Below, one piece after another: positions 18,852 to 27,582 of a DNA stretch of 48,556 nucleotides. Each line of letters begins with the position of its first letter. The stretch's first letter is position 1. The stretch is from the NCBI RefSeq assembly GCF_900142005.1, contig NZ_FQZL01000030.1:1-48556 (forward strand). Reading direction: 5' to 3'. The position numbers and the translations under genes were made by a program. The notes under the pieces were generated by a model that saw nothing but the letters and a program-made list of their open reading frames with translations, was not told where the DNA came from and made no database searches. Source of the stretch: Dethiosulfatibacter aminovorans DSM 17477 (lineage in GTDB: Bacteria > Bacillota > Clostridia > Tissierellales > Dethiosulfatibacteraceae).

Positions 18852-19799
18852 ATGATAGAAATTGAAAAACCAAATATCACCTTAGTGGAACAAAACGAAA
18901 GCAAGACTTACGGCAAAATTGTATTGGAGCCTCTTGAAAGAGGTTTCGCTACAACTTTGGGGAACTCATTGAGAAGAATCCTGTTGTCTTCATTGCCTGG
19001 AGCAGCAGTTACATCAATCAATATCCAAGGAATTCTGCATGAATTTTCAGCAATTCCGGGAGTTAGGGAAGATGTAACGGAAGTAATTCTTAACATTAAG
19101 AATATTGCTGCTGTAATGCACTCAAACGAACCTGTTCAATTATTGATAGATGCAAAGGGTCCTAGAGAGCTTAAGGCTGGTGATATAATCACCGGAGGAG
19201 AAGTTGACATTATCAATGAAGATCTTCATATAGCAACACTTGAAGATGGAGCAGAGCTCATAGTTGAAATGGAAATGGAAAAAGGCAGAGGATACGTAAG
19301 GGCTGAAAACAACAAAAAGGAATCTCATGCAATAGGTGTTATACCAATAGATTCCATCTATACTCCTGTAAAAAAAGTAAACTTTTTAGTTGAAAATACA
19401 AGAGTTGGCAACAGGACCGATTTTGACAAACTTACACTTGAAGTTTGGACAGATGGTACTATAGAGCCGGAAGAAGCAGTTTCACTAGGTGCTAAAATCT
19501 ACAATGAACACCTTAACCTGTTTATTTCACTTACTGACCACATCAGCGATGTGGAGATTATGGTAGAGAAGGAAGAGGATGAAAAGGAAAAAGTTCTAGA
19601 GATGACAATAGAAGAGCTTGACTTGTCAGTAAGATCATACAACTGTCTGAAGAGAGCAGGAATCAACACAGTTGAGGAACTGACCCTTAAATCAGAAGAA
19701 GATATGATGAAGGTAAGAAATCTCGGAAAGAAATCTCTTGAAGAAGTTCAGAAGAAGATAGCAGAATTGGGACAGCATCTGAAAACATCTGATAATTAA
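18852..19799 (+). CDS. rpoA: DNA-directed RNA polymerase subunit alpha
   Basis: The 315-residue alpha subunit scaffolds RNA polymerase assembly. The N-terminal domain has the dimer segment [17 protein letters not shown]. The C-terminal domain (about residues 250-315), with [20 protein letters not shown], binds UP elements and activators. The start follows GAAGGAGGG. Confidence 0.98.
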   Translation: MIEIEKPNITLVEQNESKTYGKIVLEPLERGFATTLGNSLRRILLSSLPGAAVTSINIQGILHEFSAIPGVREDVTEVILNIKNIAAVMHSNEPVQLLIDAKGPRELKAGDIITGGEVDIINEDLHIATLEDGAELIVEMEMEKGRGYVRAENNKKESHAIGVIPIDSIYTPVKKVNFLVENTRVGNRTDFDKLTLEVWTDGTIEPEEAVSLGAKIYNEHLNLFISLTDHISDVEIMVEKEEDEKEKVLEMTIEELDLSVRSYNCLKRAGINTVEELTLKSEEDMMKVRNLGKKSLEEVQKKIAELGQHLKTSDN

Positions 19800-19821
19800 T
19801 CTGAGGCAAAGGAGGTTAAGT

Positions 19822-20163
19822 ATGGGTAAATACAGGAAACTGGGTCGTCCGTCTGATCAAAGAATGGCTATGCTTAGAAACATGACAGCAAGCTTGATTG
19901 AAAACGGAAGAATTCAAACTACAGATACAAGAGCTAAAGAAGTAAGAAAGTTTGCTGAAAAGATGGTTACTCTTGGTAAAAGAGGCGATCTTCACGCAAG
20001 AAGACAGGCACTTTCATTCATATACGACAAGAATACAGTGGCTAAACTTTTTGAAGAAGTAGCTCCTAAATATGAAGATAGAAATGGCGGTTACACAAGA
20101 ATATTAAAGATAGGACCACGTAGAGGCGATGGTGCTGAAATGGTAATAATCGAATTAGTGTAA
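19822..20163 (+). CDS. rplQ: 50S ribosomal protein L17
   Basis: The 113-residue L17 starts [20 protein letters not shown] and ends with the [20 protein letters not shown] block typical of the short bacterial form. It closes the alpha part of the cluster and is followed by a strong terminator, so rpsJ to rplQ may form one transcription unit of nearly 16 kb. Confidence 0.97.
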   Translation: MGKYRKLGRPSDQRMAMLRNMTASLIENGRIQTTDTRAKEVRKFAEKMVTLGKRGDLHARRQALSFIYDKNTVAKLFEEVAPKYEDRNGGYTRILKIGPRRGDGAEMVIIELV

Positions 20164-20170
20164 ACATCGG

Positions 20171-20205
20171 GGATTAAGCAGCAATTGTGTCTGCTTAATC
20201 CTTTT
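20171..20205 (+). terminator. Intrinsic terminator after rplQ
   Basis: A perfect 11-bp stem, GGATTAAGCAG (20171-20181) with CTGCTTAATCC (20191-20201), is followed by TTTT. This ends the S10-spc-alpha cluster. Confidence 0.85.
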
Positions 20206-20209
20206 CCAT

Positions 20210-20238
20210 TTGACATTTCATTGCAACCGGAGTATCCT
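20210..20238 (+). promoter_or_regulatory. Sigma-A promoter of the ECF-truA operon
   Basis: A perfect TTGACA (20210-20215) is 17 bp from TATCCT (20233-20238). It begins 5 bases after the rplQ terminator and gives a leader of about 140 nt. I see no recognised riboswitch in that leader. Confidence 0.55.
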
Positions 20239-20387
20239 TGAGTATGTTGCAAAAGATAAATAAATCATTGAATAAATCCATTGATTGAAATTTTTCTAAA
20301 TATCAGCATGAGTTCAAGCTCAATCAGGACAGGAGGCTGCTATTTAAAAAGATTTTAAACTGATGGATGTTGCTTAAGGAGACAGAC

Positions 20388-21215
20388 ATGAATCCAATAA
20401 TAAAAATAGAAAATGTAAGCTTTAAATACAGTGAGGAAGACAAAACGCCGGCCCTTGACAATGTAAGCCTCAATATTGAAAAAGGTGAGTTTGTAGCAAT
20501 TCTGGGTCACAATGGATCCGGAAAGTCAACTCTTGCAAAGCTAATAAATTCACTGCTTCTTCCCACAGAGGGAGATATCATAGTCAAGGATATGAATACA
20601 AGAGACGATGACAAGCTTTGGGAAATCAGGCAGACAGCAGGTATGGTATTCCAGAACCCCGATAATCAGCTTGTAGCAACAATTGTGGAAGAAGATGTTG
20701 CATTCGGACCTGAAAACCAGGGTGTAGAGCCGGATATGATAAGAGAACTAGTGGACAGGTCCCTTAAAGCTGTAGACATGTACGAATACAGAAAAAGACC
20801 GCCCCATCTGCTTTCTGGAGGACAGAAGCAGAGAATAGCAATAGCAGGAGTGCTGGCCCTGAATTCAGACTGCATAATACTTGACGAACCTACAGCCATG
20901 TTGGATCCTTCCGGTAGAAGCGAGGTTATGGAAACCATAAAAATGCTCAACAAGGAAGAGGACAAGACAATACTCCTCATAACCCATTATATGGATGAAG
21001 CCGTTCAGGCAGACAGGGTTGTTGTAATGGATGGAGGGAAGGTGCAGCTTCAAGGCACTCCAAAGGAAGTATTCAAGAACATAGACCAAATCAAGAAATT
21101 CGGACTGGATGTGCCCCAGGTTACGGAACTGGCTCATAATTTGAGAAAAGAGGGAATAAGCCTTCCCGAGGACATAATAATGATAGAGGAACTGGTGGAA
21201 GAACTATGTCGATAA
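20388..21215 (+). CDS. ecfA1: ECF transporter ATPase EcfA1
   Basis: The 275-residue ATPase is one of two that power the shared energy-coupling module for vitamin and micronutrient uptake. Walker [11 protein letters not shown]-loop FQNPDNQL, signature [13 protein letters not shown] and Walker B CIILDEP are all present. The ATG at 20388, 5 nt after AAGGAGA, is preferred over the in-frame ATG at 20367. It overlaps ecfA2 by 10 bases. No substrate-binding S protein is in the operon, as expected for a shared group II module; QueT at 25324 is one possible partner. Confidence 0.95.
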   Translation: MNPIIKIENVSFKYSEEDKTPALDNVSLNIEKGEFVAILGHNGSGKSTLAKLINSLLLPTEGDIIVKDMNTRDDDKLWEIRQTAGMVFQNPDNQLVATIVEEDVAFGPENQGVEPDMIRELVDRSLKAVDMYEYRKRPPHLLSGGQKQRIAIAGVLALNSDCIILDEPTAMLDPSGRSEVMETIKMLNKEEDKTILLITHYMDEAVQADRVVVMDGGKVQLQGTPKEVFKNIDQIKKFGLDVPQVTELAHNLRKEGISLPEDIIMIEELVEELCR

Positions 21216-22066
21216 AAACAGATAAACTTTCATTTTACTACAGCCAGGGTACGCCATTTGAAACCAAGGCTCTTGATGAGGTTACTTTAGAAATTAAAAA
21301 AGGTGATTTTGTAGGGATCATAGGACATACGGGGTCTGGAAAATCAACCTTGATACAACACTTCAACGGGCTTATACTGCCGGAGGAGGGAATTGTCAAG
21401 ATAGATGACAGAAACATCAAGGACAAGGACCTCAAGATCAAGCTCATAAGGCAAAAGGTTGGACTTGTGTTTCAATATCCGGAATATCAGCTTTTTGAGG
21501 AAACTGTATACAAGGATGTATCCTACGGTCCCATGAATCTTGATATTGACAGTGAAGAAATAGACAAGAGGGTGAGATACGCCCTGGAGCTGGTTGGATT
21601 CAAATTTGAAGACATAAAGGACAAGTCTCCATTCGACTTGAGCGGAGGACAGAAAAGAAGGGTTGCCATAGCAGGAGTGCTTGCAATGAAGCCGGACTAT
21701 CTTGTTCTTGACGAGCCTACGGCAGGACTGGATCCTGCCGGAAGAAACGAGATACTTTCGAGGATAAGACAGCTTCATGAAAGCGGAATAACCATAATAC
21801 TGGTTTCCCACAGCATGGAAGACATTGCAAGACTTGTAAAATACATTTATGTAATGTATAAGGGTAAGATTCACATGGAAGGGACCCCTCATGAAATATA
21901 CAGGGACTCGGAAGAGCTAAAGAAGATAGGGCTGGGTGTTCCACAGGTTGTTGATGTTATGAAAGCTCTGAAACAAAAGGGTATAGATGTGGATACCAAT
22001 AAGCTTACAGTGGAGGAAGCCTCCGAGGAAATACTAAAGGCATTAAGGAGTAGACAAGATGTTTAA
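21206..22066 (+). CDS. ecfA2: ECF transporter ATPase EcfA2
   Basis: The 286-residue second ATPase has Walker [11 protein letters not shown]-loop [11 protein letters not shown], signature [13 protein letters not shown] and Walker B LVLDEP. It pairs with EcfA1 below EcfT at the membrane. Its start lies inside the end of ecfA1, and its end overlaps ecfT by 8 bases, so the three proteins are translationally coupled, which helps keep their stoichiometry. Confidence 0.95.
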   Translation: MSIKTDKLSFYYSQGTPFETKALDEVTLEIKKGDFVGIIGHTGSGKSTLIQHFNGLILPEEGIVKIDDRNIKDKDLKIKLIRQKVGLVFQYPEYQLFEETVYKDVSYGPMNLDIDSEEIDKRVRYALELVGFKFEDIKDKSPFDLSGGQKRRVAIAGVLAMKPDYLVLDEPTAGLDPAGRNEILSRIRQLHESGITIILVSHSMEDIARLVKYIYVMYKGKIHMEGTPHEIYRDSEELKKIGLGVPQVVDVMKALKQKGIDVDTNKLTVEEASEEILKALRSRQDV

Positions 22067-22859
22067 AAACATAACAATTGGACAACACTATCCTGTTGAA
22101 TCCAAAATACACAATCTTGATCCAAGACTCAAACTGGTCGTTACCCTTTTGTTTATAATATCACTGTTTTTAATAAATCAGTTTCCTGTATATCTGTTGG
22201 TAGTTGCATTCCTTGGACTGATTATCAAGCTGTCCAAGGTGCCTGTTAAAATGGTTATCCTTGGATTGAGACCTATACTCATAATAATTCTGGTCACTTT
22301 TTTCATAAACCTTTTTATGACCACCGGAGAAGTGATATGGCAAATGGGGCCACTGGATATAACAAGGGAAGGCTTAAGACAGGCAGGATTCATGGCATTG
22401 AGGCTTATGCTTCTCATAATGGGTACATCAATGCTGACTCTCACAACTTCACCCATACTGCTGACGGATGGAATAGAGAGTCTCTTGAATCCATTCAAGA
22501 AAATAGGATTGCCAGCACATGAGCTGGCAATGATGATGACCATAGCATTGAGATTCATTCCTACGCTTATGGAAGAGACAGAGAAAATAATGAAGGCTCA
22601 AAAGGCGAGGGGAGCAGATTTTGAAAGCGGCAATCTTGTAAGGAGAGCTAAAAGCCTCGTACCTCTTCTGGTACCTCTCTTCGTAAGCTCCTTCAGAAGG
22701 GCGGACGATCTGGCAATGGCTATGGAAGCAAGATGCTACAGAGGCGGAGAAAACAGGACAAGAATGAGAAGGCTTACTATAACCGGTACCGATTATGTAG
22801 CAATGGCAATAACGGCGGTATACGTTGCAGCAATAATCGTTATTAGAATAATAGGGTGA
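22059..22859 (+). CDS. ecfT: ECF transporter transmembrane protein EcfT
   Basis: The 266-residue scaffold joins the two ATPases to interchangeable S components. Several hydrophobic segments lie in the N-terminal two thirds. The coupling motifs occur as KARGADFE and, in the C-terminal helix, MEARCYRGG, matching the conserved Ala-Arg-Gly pair of EcfT coupling helices in position. Confidence 0.95.
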   Translation: MFKNITIGQHYPVESKIHNLDPRLKLVVTLLFIISLFLINQFPVYLLVVAFLGLIIKLSKVPVKMVILGLRPILIIILVTFFINLFMTTGEVIWQMGPLDITREGLRQAGFMALRLMLLIMGTSMLTLTTSPILLTDGIESLLNPFKKIGLPAHELAMMMTIALRFIPTLMEETEKIMKAQKARGADFESGNLVRRAKSLVPLLVPLFVSSFRRADDLAMAMEARCYRGGENRTRMRRLTITGTDYVAMAITAVYVAAIIVIRIIG

Positions 22860-22863
22860 TGGA

Positions 22864-23664
22864 TTGGAGAAGAACTATAAACTGACAATTGCCTACAAGG
22901 GAACGGACTACAGTGGCTGGCAGGTTCAACCTCAGTTGAAGACTGTTCAAGGCGTTGTAAAGGAAACATTTAAATCTATGTTCAAGTCGGAAATCAGGCT
23001 CATGGGGTCCGGAAGAACAGATGCAGGGGTACATGCCCTCGGACAGGTGGCAAATTTCAAATCAGAAATAAGCATACCTCCAGAAAAGCTCGTGCAGGCT
23101 CTCAACAGCAATCTGCCAAGAGACATAAGGATAAAGGAATGCTGCATAATGGATGATGAATTCCATTCGAGATTTTCTGCAGTGGGGAAGACTTATCTTT
23201 ACTATATATACAACAGCAGGGTAGGAAGTCCATTTTTGAAGGACTACAGTTATTTGATCCCCTACAGACTGGATTTTCACAAGATGGAAAAGGCAGCGGA
23301 AGGATTCAAGGGAGAGCATGATTTCTTTGGATTCATGTCTACAGGATCCCCTGTCAAGGATACTGTAAGGACCATTTATGATATAAAGCTTCAAAAGCAA
23401 AATGATATGATAGCCATGGAAGTTACGGGGAACGGATTTCTGTACAATATGGTGAGAATAATTGCAGGTACCCTCATAGATGTTGGAAGGGAAAAAATAC
23501 ATGCAGAAGATATAGGTAAAATAATAGATTCAAAGGACAGAAGCAGGGGAGGACATACGGCAAAGGCCAATGGTCTTTTCCTGAAAAAGGTATATTATAG
23601 CGAAGATGAGATACTAAAGTGTACAAGCAAAAAAACACTTGACACACTAGGCGCCTTGTTATAA
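22864..23664 (+). CDS. truA: tRNA pseudouridine(38-40) synthase TruA
   Basis: The 266-residue enzyme isomerises uridines 38-40 in the tRNA anticodon arm. The catalytic aspartate is D53 in GRTDAGVH. The start is TTG at 22864, 4 nt after the ecfT stop; the nearby ATG at 22859 is in another frame. Its last codons contain the -35 and part of the -10 of the rplM promoter. Being last in the ECF operon is common in Firmicutes. Confidence 0.95.
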   Translation: MEKNYKLTIAYKGTDYSGWQVQPQLKTVQGVVKETFKSMFKSEIRLMGSGRTDAGVHALGQVANFKSEISIPPEKLVQALNSNLPRDIRIKECCIMDDEFHSRFSAVGKTYLYYIYNSRVGSPFLKDYSYLIPYRLDFHKMEKAAEGFKGEHDFFGFMSTGSPVKDTVRTIYDIKLQKQNDMIAMEVTGNGFLYNMVRIIAGTLIDVGREKIHAEDIGKIIDSKDRSRGGHTAKANGLFLKKVYYSEDEILKCTSKKTLDTLGALL

Positions 23665-23667
23665 AAT
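23639..23667 (+). promoter_or_regulatory. rplM-rpsI promoter embedded in the end of truA
   Basis: A perfect TTGACA (23639-23644) and TAAAAT (23662-23667) are 17 bp apart, and the -10 spans the truA stop. Transcription would begin near 23674, so the two ribosomal genes can be made independently of the ECF operon. Confidence 0.65.
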
Positions 23668-23671
23668 ATCT

Positions 23672-23759
23672 TAGTGTGTGAGATTAGGAATCCACTAGCC
23701 CCGGGTTCTTGATATACGAAATAGATTAATTTAGAATATGAATATAAGGAGGAAAAGCT
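23672..23759 (+). promoter_or_regulatory. rplM leader with hairpin, possible L13 leader
   Basis: The 5' part of the leader folds as TAGTG (23672-23676) with CACTA (23693-23697) and GATT (23682-23685) with AATC (23689-23692), with a 5-nt bulge on the left side. A CCCCGGG segment follows. A ribosomal L13 leader family is known upstream of rplM in Firmicutes, and position and size fit. I cannot confirm the match without a covariance search. Confidence 0.4.
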
Positions 23760-24188
23760 ATGAGAAGTTACATGGCTAAGCCTAGTGAAGTAGAAAGAAA
23801 ATGGTACGTTATAGATGCCGAAGGCAAGACTTTAGGTAGACTTGCAACTGAAGTGGCAACACTTTTAAGAGGAAAGCATAAACCTATATACACTCCACAT
23901 ATAGATACTGGAGATCATGTTGTAGTTATAAATTGTTCAAAAGTTGTATTGACTGGAAAAAAATTGGATCAGAAGATGCATAGACATCATACAGGATATC
24001 CTGGTGGTCTTATAGAGGTTACATACAAAGAATTCATGAGCAAGACTCCTGAAAGAGCAGTTTTCCTGGCAATTAAAGGAATGCTTCCTAAGAACAAGCT
24101 TGGAAGACAAATGGTTAAAAAACTTAGAGTATATGCAGGTGCTGAGCACGGACACGAAGCACAGAAGCCTGAAATATACGAATTTTAA
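23760..24188 (+). CDS. rplM: 50S ribosomal protein L13
   Basis: The 142-residue L13 is an early-assembly 50S protein. [22 protein letters not shown] and the C-terminal [18 protein letters not shown] are family signatures. The ATG follows AAGGAGG. It pairs with rpsI in the usual two-gene operon. Confidence 0.97.
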   Translation: MRSYMAKPSEVERKWYVIDAEGKTLGRLATEVATLLRGKHKPIYTPHIDTGDHVVVINCSKVVLTGKKLDQKMHRHHTGYPGGLIEVTYKEFMSKTPERAVFLAIKGMLPKNKLGRQMVKKLRVYAGAEHGHEAQKPEIYEF

Positions 24189-24201
24189 TTAGGAGGATAT
24201 G

Positions 24202-24591
24202 ATGAAAGCTCAATTTTACGGAACTGGAAGAAGAAAGAAAGCTGTTGCAAGAGTGTTTATGACTCCTGGTAACGGTAAAATCACTATAAACAAGAGAGAC
24301 ATCGACAACTATTTCGATTATGAAACACTGAAGACAATAGTTAAAGAGCCTCTTATGATAACAGATTCACTTGACAAGTATGACATTAACTGTACAGTAG
24401 CAGGTGGCGGATACACTGGACAAGCTGGTGCAGTAAGACACGGTATCTCAAGAGCATTGCTTCAAGCTGATGTTGATCTTAGACCTATACTTAAGAAAGC
24501 TGGATTCCTTACTAGAGACTCAAGAATGGTTGAAAGAAAGAAGCCAGGACTCAAGAAAGCAAGAAGAGCACCACAGTTCTCAAAGAGATAA
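24202..24591 (+). CDS. rpsI: 30S ribosomal protein S9
   Basis: The 129-residue S9 extends its basic C-terminal tail, here [12 protein letters not shown], to the P-site tRNA. The N terminus is [18 protein letters not shown]. Two adjacent ATGs occur; the second, 5 nt after AGGAGG (24191-24196), gives the better spacing. It is followed by a strong terminator. Confidence 0.96.
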   Translation: MKAQFYGTGRRKKAVARVFMTPGNGKITINKRDIDNYFDYETLKTIVKEPLMITDSLDKYDINCTVAGGGYTGQAGAVRHGISRALLQADVDLRPILKKAGFLTRDSRMVERKKPGLKKARRAPQFSKR

Positions 24592-24606
24592 TCTCAGAGA
24601 TTTTTC

Positions 24607-24639
24607 AATCCCTCAGACCTTATGGTTTGGGGGATTTTT
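24607..24639 (+). terminator. Intrinsic terminator of rplM-rpsI
   Basis: A 13-bp stem with two G-T wobbles pairs 24607-24619 with 24624-24636 around a 4-base loop and runs into TTTTT. It ends the ribosomal region. Confidence 0.85.
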
Positions 24640-24657
24640 ACTATGTAAAGTTAAGAT

Positions 24658-24689
24658 ATGAAAAAGCCATAGTTTTAAAAACTATGGCT
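24658..24689 (-). terminator. Terminator of the small secreted-protein gene (minus strand)
   Basis: AGCCATAG and CTATGGCT arms lie at 24665-24672 and 24682-24689 and extend into A/T bases around the centre. Read on the minus strand the hairpin is followed by TTTTT, so it terminates transcription coming from 24744. Confidence 0.75.
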
Positions 24690-24743
24690 CGGAATCATTG
24701 ATTAGATTTTTGATTTTTCTATGGTTATATTGTTGTATCCAGT

Positions 24744-24977
24744 TTAAAGATACTCATTAGTGTCAATTCCAGTGTAAAGTTTGAGAGGACTTGTTGCATA
24801 TCCTTTCATTTCAACACGTTCCATCAATGATTTGTTGAAAGGTTTTTCTGTATCATCGATTTTAAATATATTATCAATGCCCATATCGAATCTTTCAGTA
24901 TCCGTTTCGGTTTCGGCGTATGCTGATAATGTGAATAATAATATTGCGATTATCAACATTGTTGTAATTGATTTCAT
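24744..24977 (-). CDS. Small predicted secreted protein of unknown function
   Basis: The 77-residue product starts with a clear Sec signal peptide: a short Lys-containing n-region, a hydrophobic run (MLIIAILLFTLSA) and a probable signal peptidase I site after AYA near residue 21. The mature part of about 56 residues is acidic at its start (ETETDTERFD) and has no cysteines and no family I recognise. The gene is supported by an upstream AGGAG, a strong promoter at 25024-25051 and its own terminator, so it is very probably real. It is divergent from queT. A secreted peptide, a substrate-binding accessory or a cell-wall protein are all possible; nothing in the sequence decides. Confidence 0.75.
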   Translation of the reverse strand: MKSITTMLIIAILLFTLSAYAETETDTERFDMGIDNIFKIDDTEKPFNKSLMERVEMKGYATSPLKLYTGIDTNEYL

Positions 24978-25023
24978 TATGTACTCCTATACAAATTCTT
25001 ATTTGATTTATACTTCAAAAATC

Positions 25024-25051
25024 ATTATACTCTTAAAACTAATAAAGTCAA
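25024..25051 (-). promoter_or_regulatory. Sigma-A promoter of the small secreted-protein gene
   Basis: On the minus strand TTGACT (25046-25051) and TATAAT (25024-25029) are 16 bp apart. Transcription would start near 25017, leaving a leader of about 40 nt with AGGAG before the ATG. Confidence 0.7.
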
Positions 25052-25160
25052 TAGAAAAGTAGAAAAACGATGGATATCAAGGAATAAGCTTTAAATACTT
25101 TTGATTGGTATGTAAAATTCCATATTTTGATGTTAAATAAAATAAATCATGTAAAACATC

Positions 25161-25189
25161 TTGCGTGGAATCATTAAAACTGATATAAT
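25161..25189 (+). promoter_or_regulatory. Sigma-A promoter of queT
   Basis: TTGCGT (25161-25166) and a perfect TATAAT (25184-25189) with TGa extension are 17 bp apart. Transcription would begin about 25 nt before the riboswitch aptamer. The stretch between this promoter and the divergent one (25052-25160) is AT-rich and I see nothing in it. Confidence 0.65.
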
Positions 25190-25220
25190 TTTTCAGTCTT
25201 TAAAAGGACACAAATCAATA

Positions 25221-25323
25221 GAGTGTTTTCTTGGTACCCACTTAAAAAAACAAGTAATGAATATTTATATTTATTTACAGGTAGGTACTCCGGAAACATA
25301 ATCTTATGTCAAGGAGTTTTTTT
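25221..25323 (+). promoter_or_regulatory. Probable preQ1-I riboswitch with terminator/RBS expression platform
   Basis: The aptamer reads as an H-type pseudoknot: P1 GAGTG (25221-25225) with CACTT (25239-25243), P2 CTTG (25230-25233) with CAAG (25251-25254), and a pure A7 loop between P1 and P2, as in class I preQ1 riboswitches. Downstream ACTCC (25287-25291) pairs with GGAGT (25313-25317), with an inner ACATAA/TTATGT helix (25296-25309), and T7 follows. That stem contains the AAGGAG ribosome binding site of queT and its U run abuts the ATG. GTACC in the aptamer (25234-25238) can pair with GGTAC (25284-25288) as an alternative. The gene controlled, a queuosine-precursor transporter, fits. Confidence 0.62.
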
Positions 25324-25830
25324 ATGAGAAAATTTACAACGGAATCTTTGGTTAGGAGCGCAATGCTGGCAGCTTTGTATGTCGCAGTTACTCTGGCGTT
25401 TGAGCCAGTAAGCTACGGTCAGGTTCAGTTTAGGATTTCTGAAATCCTTGTACTGTTTGCATTTCTTGATCCAATGTATTCAATAGGACTTACCCTTGGA
25501 TGTGCAATAGCAAACATGTTCAGTCCCCTTGGAATAATGGATGTACTATTCGGAACAACGGCAACATTCATCGCCATCATGCTCATTGTACAGACTAGAA
25601 AGAGTCTTGGATTCAATGTGAAGTCGTTGTTTGTGGCGAGCCTTTGGCCTGCAGTGGCAAACGGCGTAATAATAGGTATAGAGCTTAACTATCTGTTCCA
25701 GCTTCCGCTTTTGGCTTCAATGGTTTATGTGGCTGCAGGAGAAGTGGTAGTTGTCTCAATCGTTGGCGTTCTGATTTTCAACGCAATCATTTCAAACAAG
25801 AAATTTGTTGAAATGATGACGATTCGATAA
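25324..25830 (+). CDS. queT: Queuosine precursor ECF transporter S component QueT
   Basis: The 168-residue membrane protein has about five or six hydrophobic segments. The N terminus (VRSAMLAALYVAVTLAF, then PVSYGQVQFRISE) matches QueT, the substrate-binding component for preQ1 or preQ0 uptake that uses the shared EcfA-EcfA-EcfT module. The ATG at 25324 is 7 nt after AAGGAG; an in-frame ATG at 25306 overlaps that site and is rejected. The module genes lie 3 kb upstream. Regulation is probably by the preQ1 riboswitch in its leader. It is monocistronic with a strong terminator. Confidence 0.9.
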   Translation: MRKFTTESLVRSAMLAALYVAVTLAFEPVSYGQVQFRISEILVLFAFLDPMYSIGLTLGCAIANMFSPLGIMDVLFGTTATFIAIMLIVQTRKSLGFNVKSLFVASLWPAVANGVIIGIELNYLFQLPLLASMVYVAAGEVVVVSIVGVLIFNAIISNKKFVEMMTIR

Positions 25831-25860
25831 TTTGTATTTACCTTACCCATGCTGGGATAA

Positions 25861-25916
25861 AACATCGTGCATCAGTTTCGAAAGGTCAAGCCTTTACTGA
25901 TATCACGATGTTTTTT
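25861..25916 (+). terminator. Intrinsic terminator of queT
   Basis: A long stem: AACATCGTG (25861-25869) with CACGATGTT (25904-25912), then ATCAGT with ACTGAT and AAAGG with CCTTT inside, followed by TTTT. It is the most stable-looking hairpin in the window. Confidence 0.9.
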
Positions 25917-26061
25917 ATTTTGATTCAAATGATTTATCCATATCAATTCAAATTTATCGATAAAAATGATATAATAAATATATATTTATGAGTTGAGATA
26001 AATACGATATTTTAGTAAAAAAGAAAATTAATGTAGTTTTATCTCATAACAAGTTTCGTAC

Positions 26062-26122
26062 TGATTCATATAACATTTGATATATAATTGAACAGTTTAT
26101 ATATCAAACAACACATGAATCA
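26062..26122. repeat. 61-bp imperfect palindrome upstream of the AmmeMemoRadiSam genes
   Basis: The outer arms TGATTCAT (26062-26069) and ATGAATCA (26115-26122) and the inner arms TTTGATATATAA (26076-26087) and TTATATATCAAA (26097-26108) are exact inverted repeats in register, with a 9-bp centre. It overlaps a TATAAT at 26083-26088 that could be the -10 of the operon. The remainder of the 25831-26164 gap is AT-rich; it holds the queT terminator, another extended -10 (TGATATAAT, 25967-25975) and a smaller inverted repeat GAGATAAA (25995-26002) with TTTATCTC (26038-26045). Confidence 0.6.
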
Positions 26123-26164
26123 ATTCAACTAAAGTTATGATATAAAGACTAGGAGGGAGTATTT

Positions 26165-27574
26165 ATGAGTATTTTAAGCGGCTACCTCATGCCCCATCCG
26201 CCTCTTATCATTCCCGAAATTGGCAGGGGAGAGGAAAGAAAGATTCAGAATACAATTGACTCTATGAATGATATAGGACTTGATGTTAAAAGTCTTGCAC
26301 CTGACACAATAATCGTCATAACGCCCCATGGCAATCTTTTCAGGGATGCTGTCACTGTGAACTGTGACAGGAATCTGAGAGGAGACTTTGGGTCTTTTGG
26401 CTACAGGGACATAAAGATGAATTTTGACAATAATTTTGAACTTGCCAACAGGATTGTTGATAATTCAGAGAAGAAAAATGTTTCGGCTATAAGGGTGGAC
26501 GAGGAATTGAAGAAGGACTACATGCTTGATTCAAGGATTGACCACGGTACAATGGTGCCTCTTCATTTCGTCATCAGTCACTACAATGATTTCAAGCTTG
26601 TACACATAACATATGGGATATTGTCCAATGAGGAACTGTACAAATTTGGGAAGATAGTAAAGGATACAGTGAATGAGCTTGGTATAAGAGCCGTTGTCAT
26701 AGCAAGCGGCGACCTGTCCCACAAATTGATTCAGGGAGCTCCTGCAGGATACTCTCCAAAGGGAAAGGGCTTTGACAAGAATATAATGGAATATATTGGA
26801 AATAACAACAGACTTGGAATAATGTCTGTTGACGAAACCTATGCCGACGAAGCGGGAGAATGCGGACTCAGGTCCCTGCAGATTCTTATGGGTGTACTGG
26901 ACGGTCTTGAAACTGAAAACAGGGTGTTGTCCTATGAAGGTCCCTTTGGTGTAGGATACGGATGTGCGGAATTGAAGGTCAAGGGAGAATCTGAGGAATA
27001 CAGGATATTTGATGATATATCAAGAGAAAACAAATCCTGGCTAAGAAAGATAAGGGATGAGGAGGACGGTTATGTAAGACTTGCAAGGAAGACTTTGGAA
27101 ACCTATCTTCATGAAAACAGGACAATAAAACCGAACGAGGAAAAACTGGACGAGGAACTTCTTCATAACAGGGCAGGGGCCTTCGTATCCATTAAGAAGG
27201 ATGGAAACCTTAGAGGATGCATAGGCACAATAAATCCCACCAAGGGAAGCATAGCTGAAGAAATAATAAACAATGCCATAAGTGCCGGCATATATGATCC
27301 AAGATTCAACCCCGTTGAAGAGGATGAGCTTGAAGACCTTGTATATTCCGTGGATATTCTGTCGCCGGCTGAAAAAATACATTCAAAGACCATGCTGGAT
27401 CCATACAACTATGGAGTGATAGTTACCAGCGGAAGAAAGAAGGGCCTATTGCTTCCTAATCTGGAGGGGATAGATGATGTGGATGAACAACTGCGGATTG
27501 CTCTCAGCAAGGCAGGTATTAATCAGTGGGAAGAATACGAAATGGAAAGATTCAAAGTAACCAGGCACCATTAG
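26165..27574 (+). CDS. AmmeMemoRadiSam system protein: MEMO/LigB-like domain fused to AMMECR1 domain
   Basis: The 469-residue protein has two parts. Residues 1-270 resemble the MEMO/class III extradiol dioxygenase B fold (MPHPPLIIPEIGRG near the start, VVIASGDLSH in the middle). Residues 290-469 are an AMMECR1 domain with the conserved LRGCIG (349-354). These two families and a radical SAM protein co-occur widely as the AmmeMemoRadiSam system, whose function is not established. Here two of the three parts are one polypeptide. MEMO proteins have a metal-binding site like the dioxygenases but catalysis is unproven. The ATG follows AGGAGGG; the stop overlaps the ribosome binding region of the radical SAM gene 8 nt downstream. 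Confidence 0.9.
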   Translation: MSILSGYLMPHPPLIIPEIGRGEERKIQNTIDSMNDIGLDVKSLAPDTIIVITPHGNLFRDAVTVNCDRNLRGDFGSFGYRDIKMNFDNNFELANRIVDNSEKKNVSAIRVDEELKKDYMLDSRIDHGTMVPLHFVISHYNDFKLVHITYGILSNEELYKFGKIVKDTVNELGIRAVVIASGDLSHKLIQGAPAGYSPKGKGFDKNIMEYIGNNNRLGIMSVDETYADEAGECGLRSLQILMGVLDGLETENRVLSYEGPFGVGYGCAELKVKGESEEYRIFDDISRENKSWLRKIRDEEDGYVRLARKTLETYLHENRTIKPNEEKLDEELLHNRAGAFVSIKKDGNLRGCIGTINPTKGSIAEEIINNAISAGIYDPRFNPVEEDELEDLVYSVDILSPAEKIHSKTMLDPYNYGVIVTSGRKKGLLLPNLEGIDDVDEQLRIALSKAGINQWEEYEMERFKVTRHH

Positions 27575-27582
27575 GAGGAAGT

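Noticed and set aside
20308..20358. Short reading frame of about 16 codons in the leader of the ECF operon as a possible leader peptide
   Set aside because: No ribosome binding site precedes its ATG, and it contains no run of regulatory codons.
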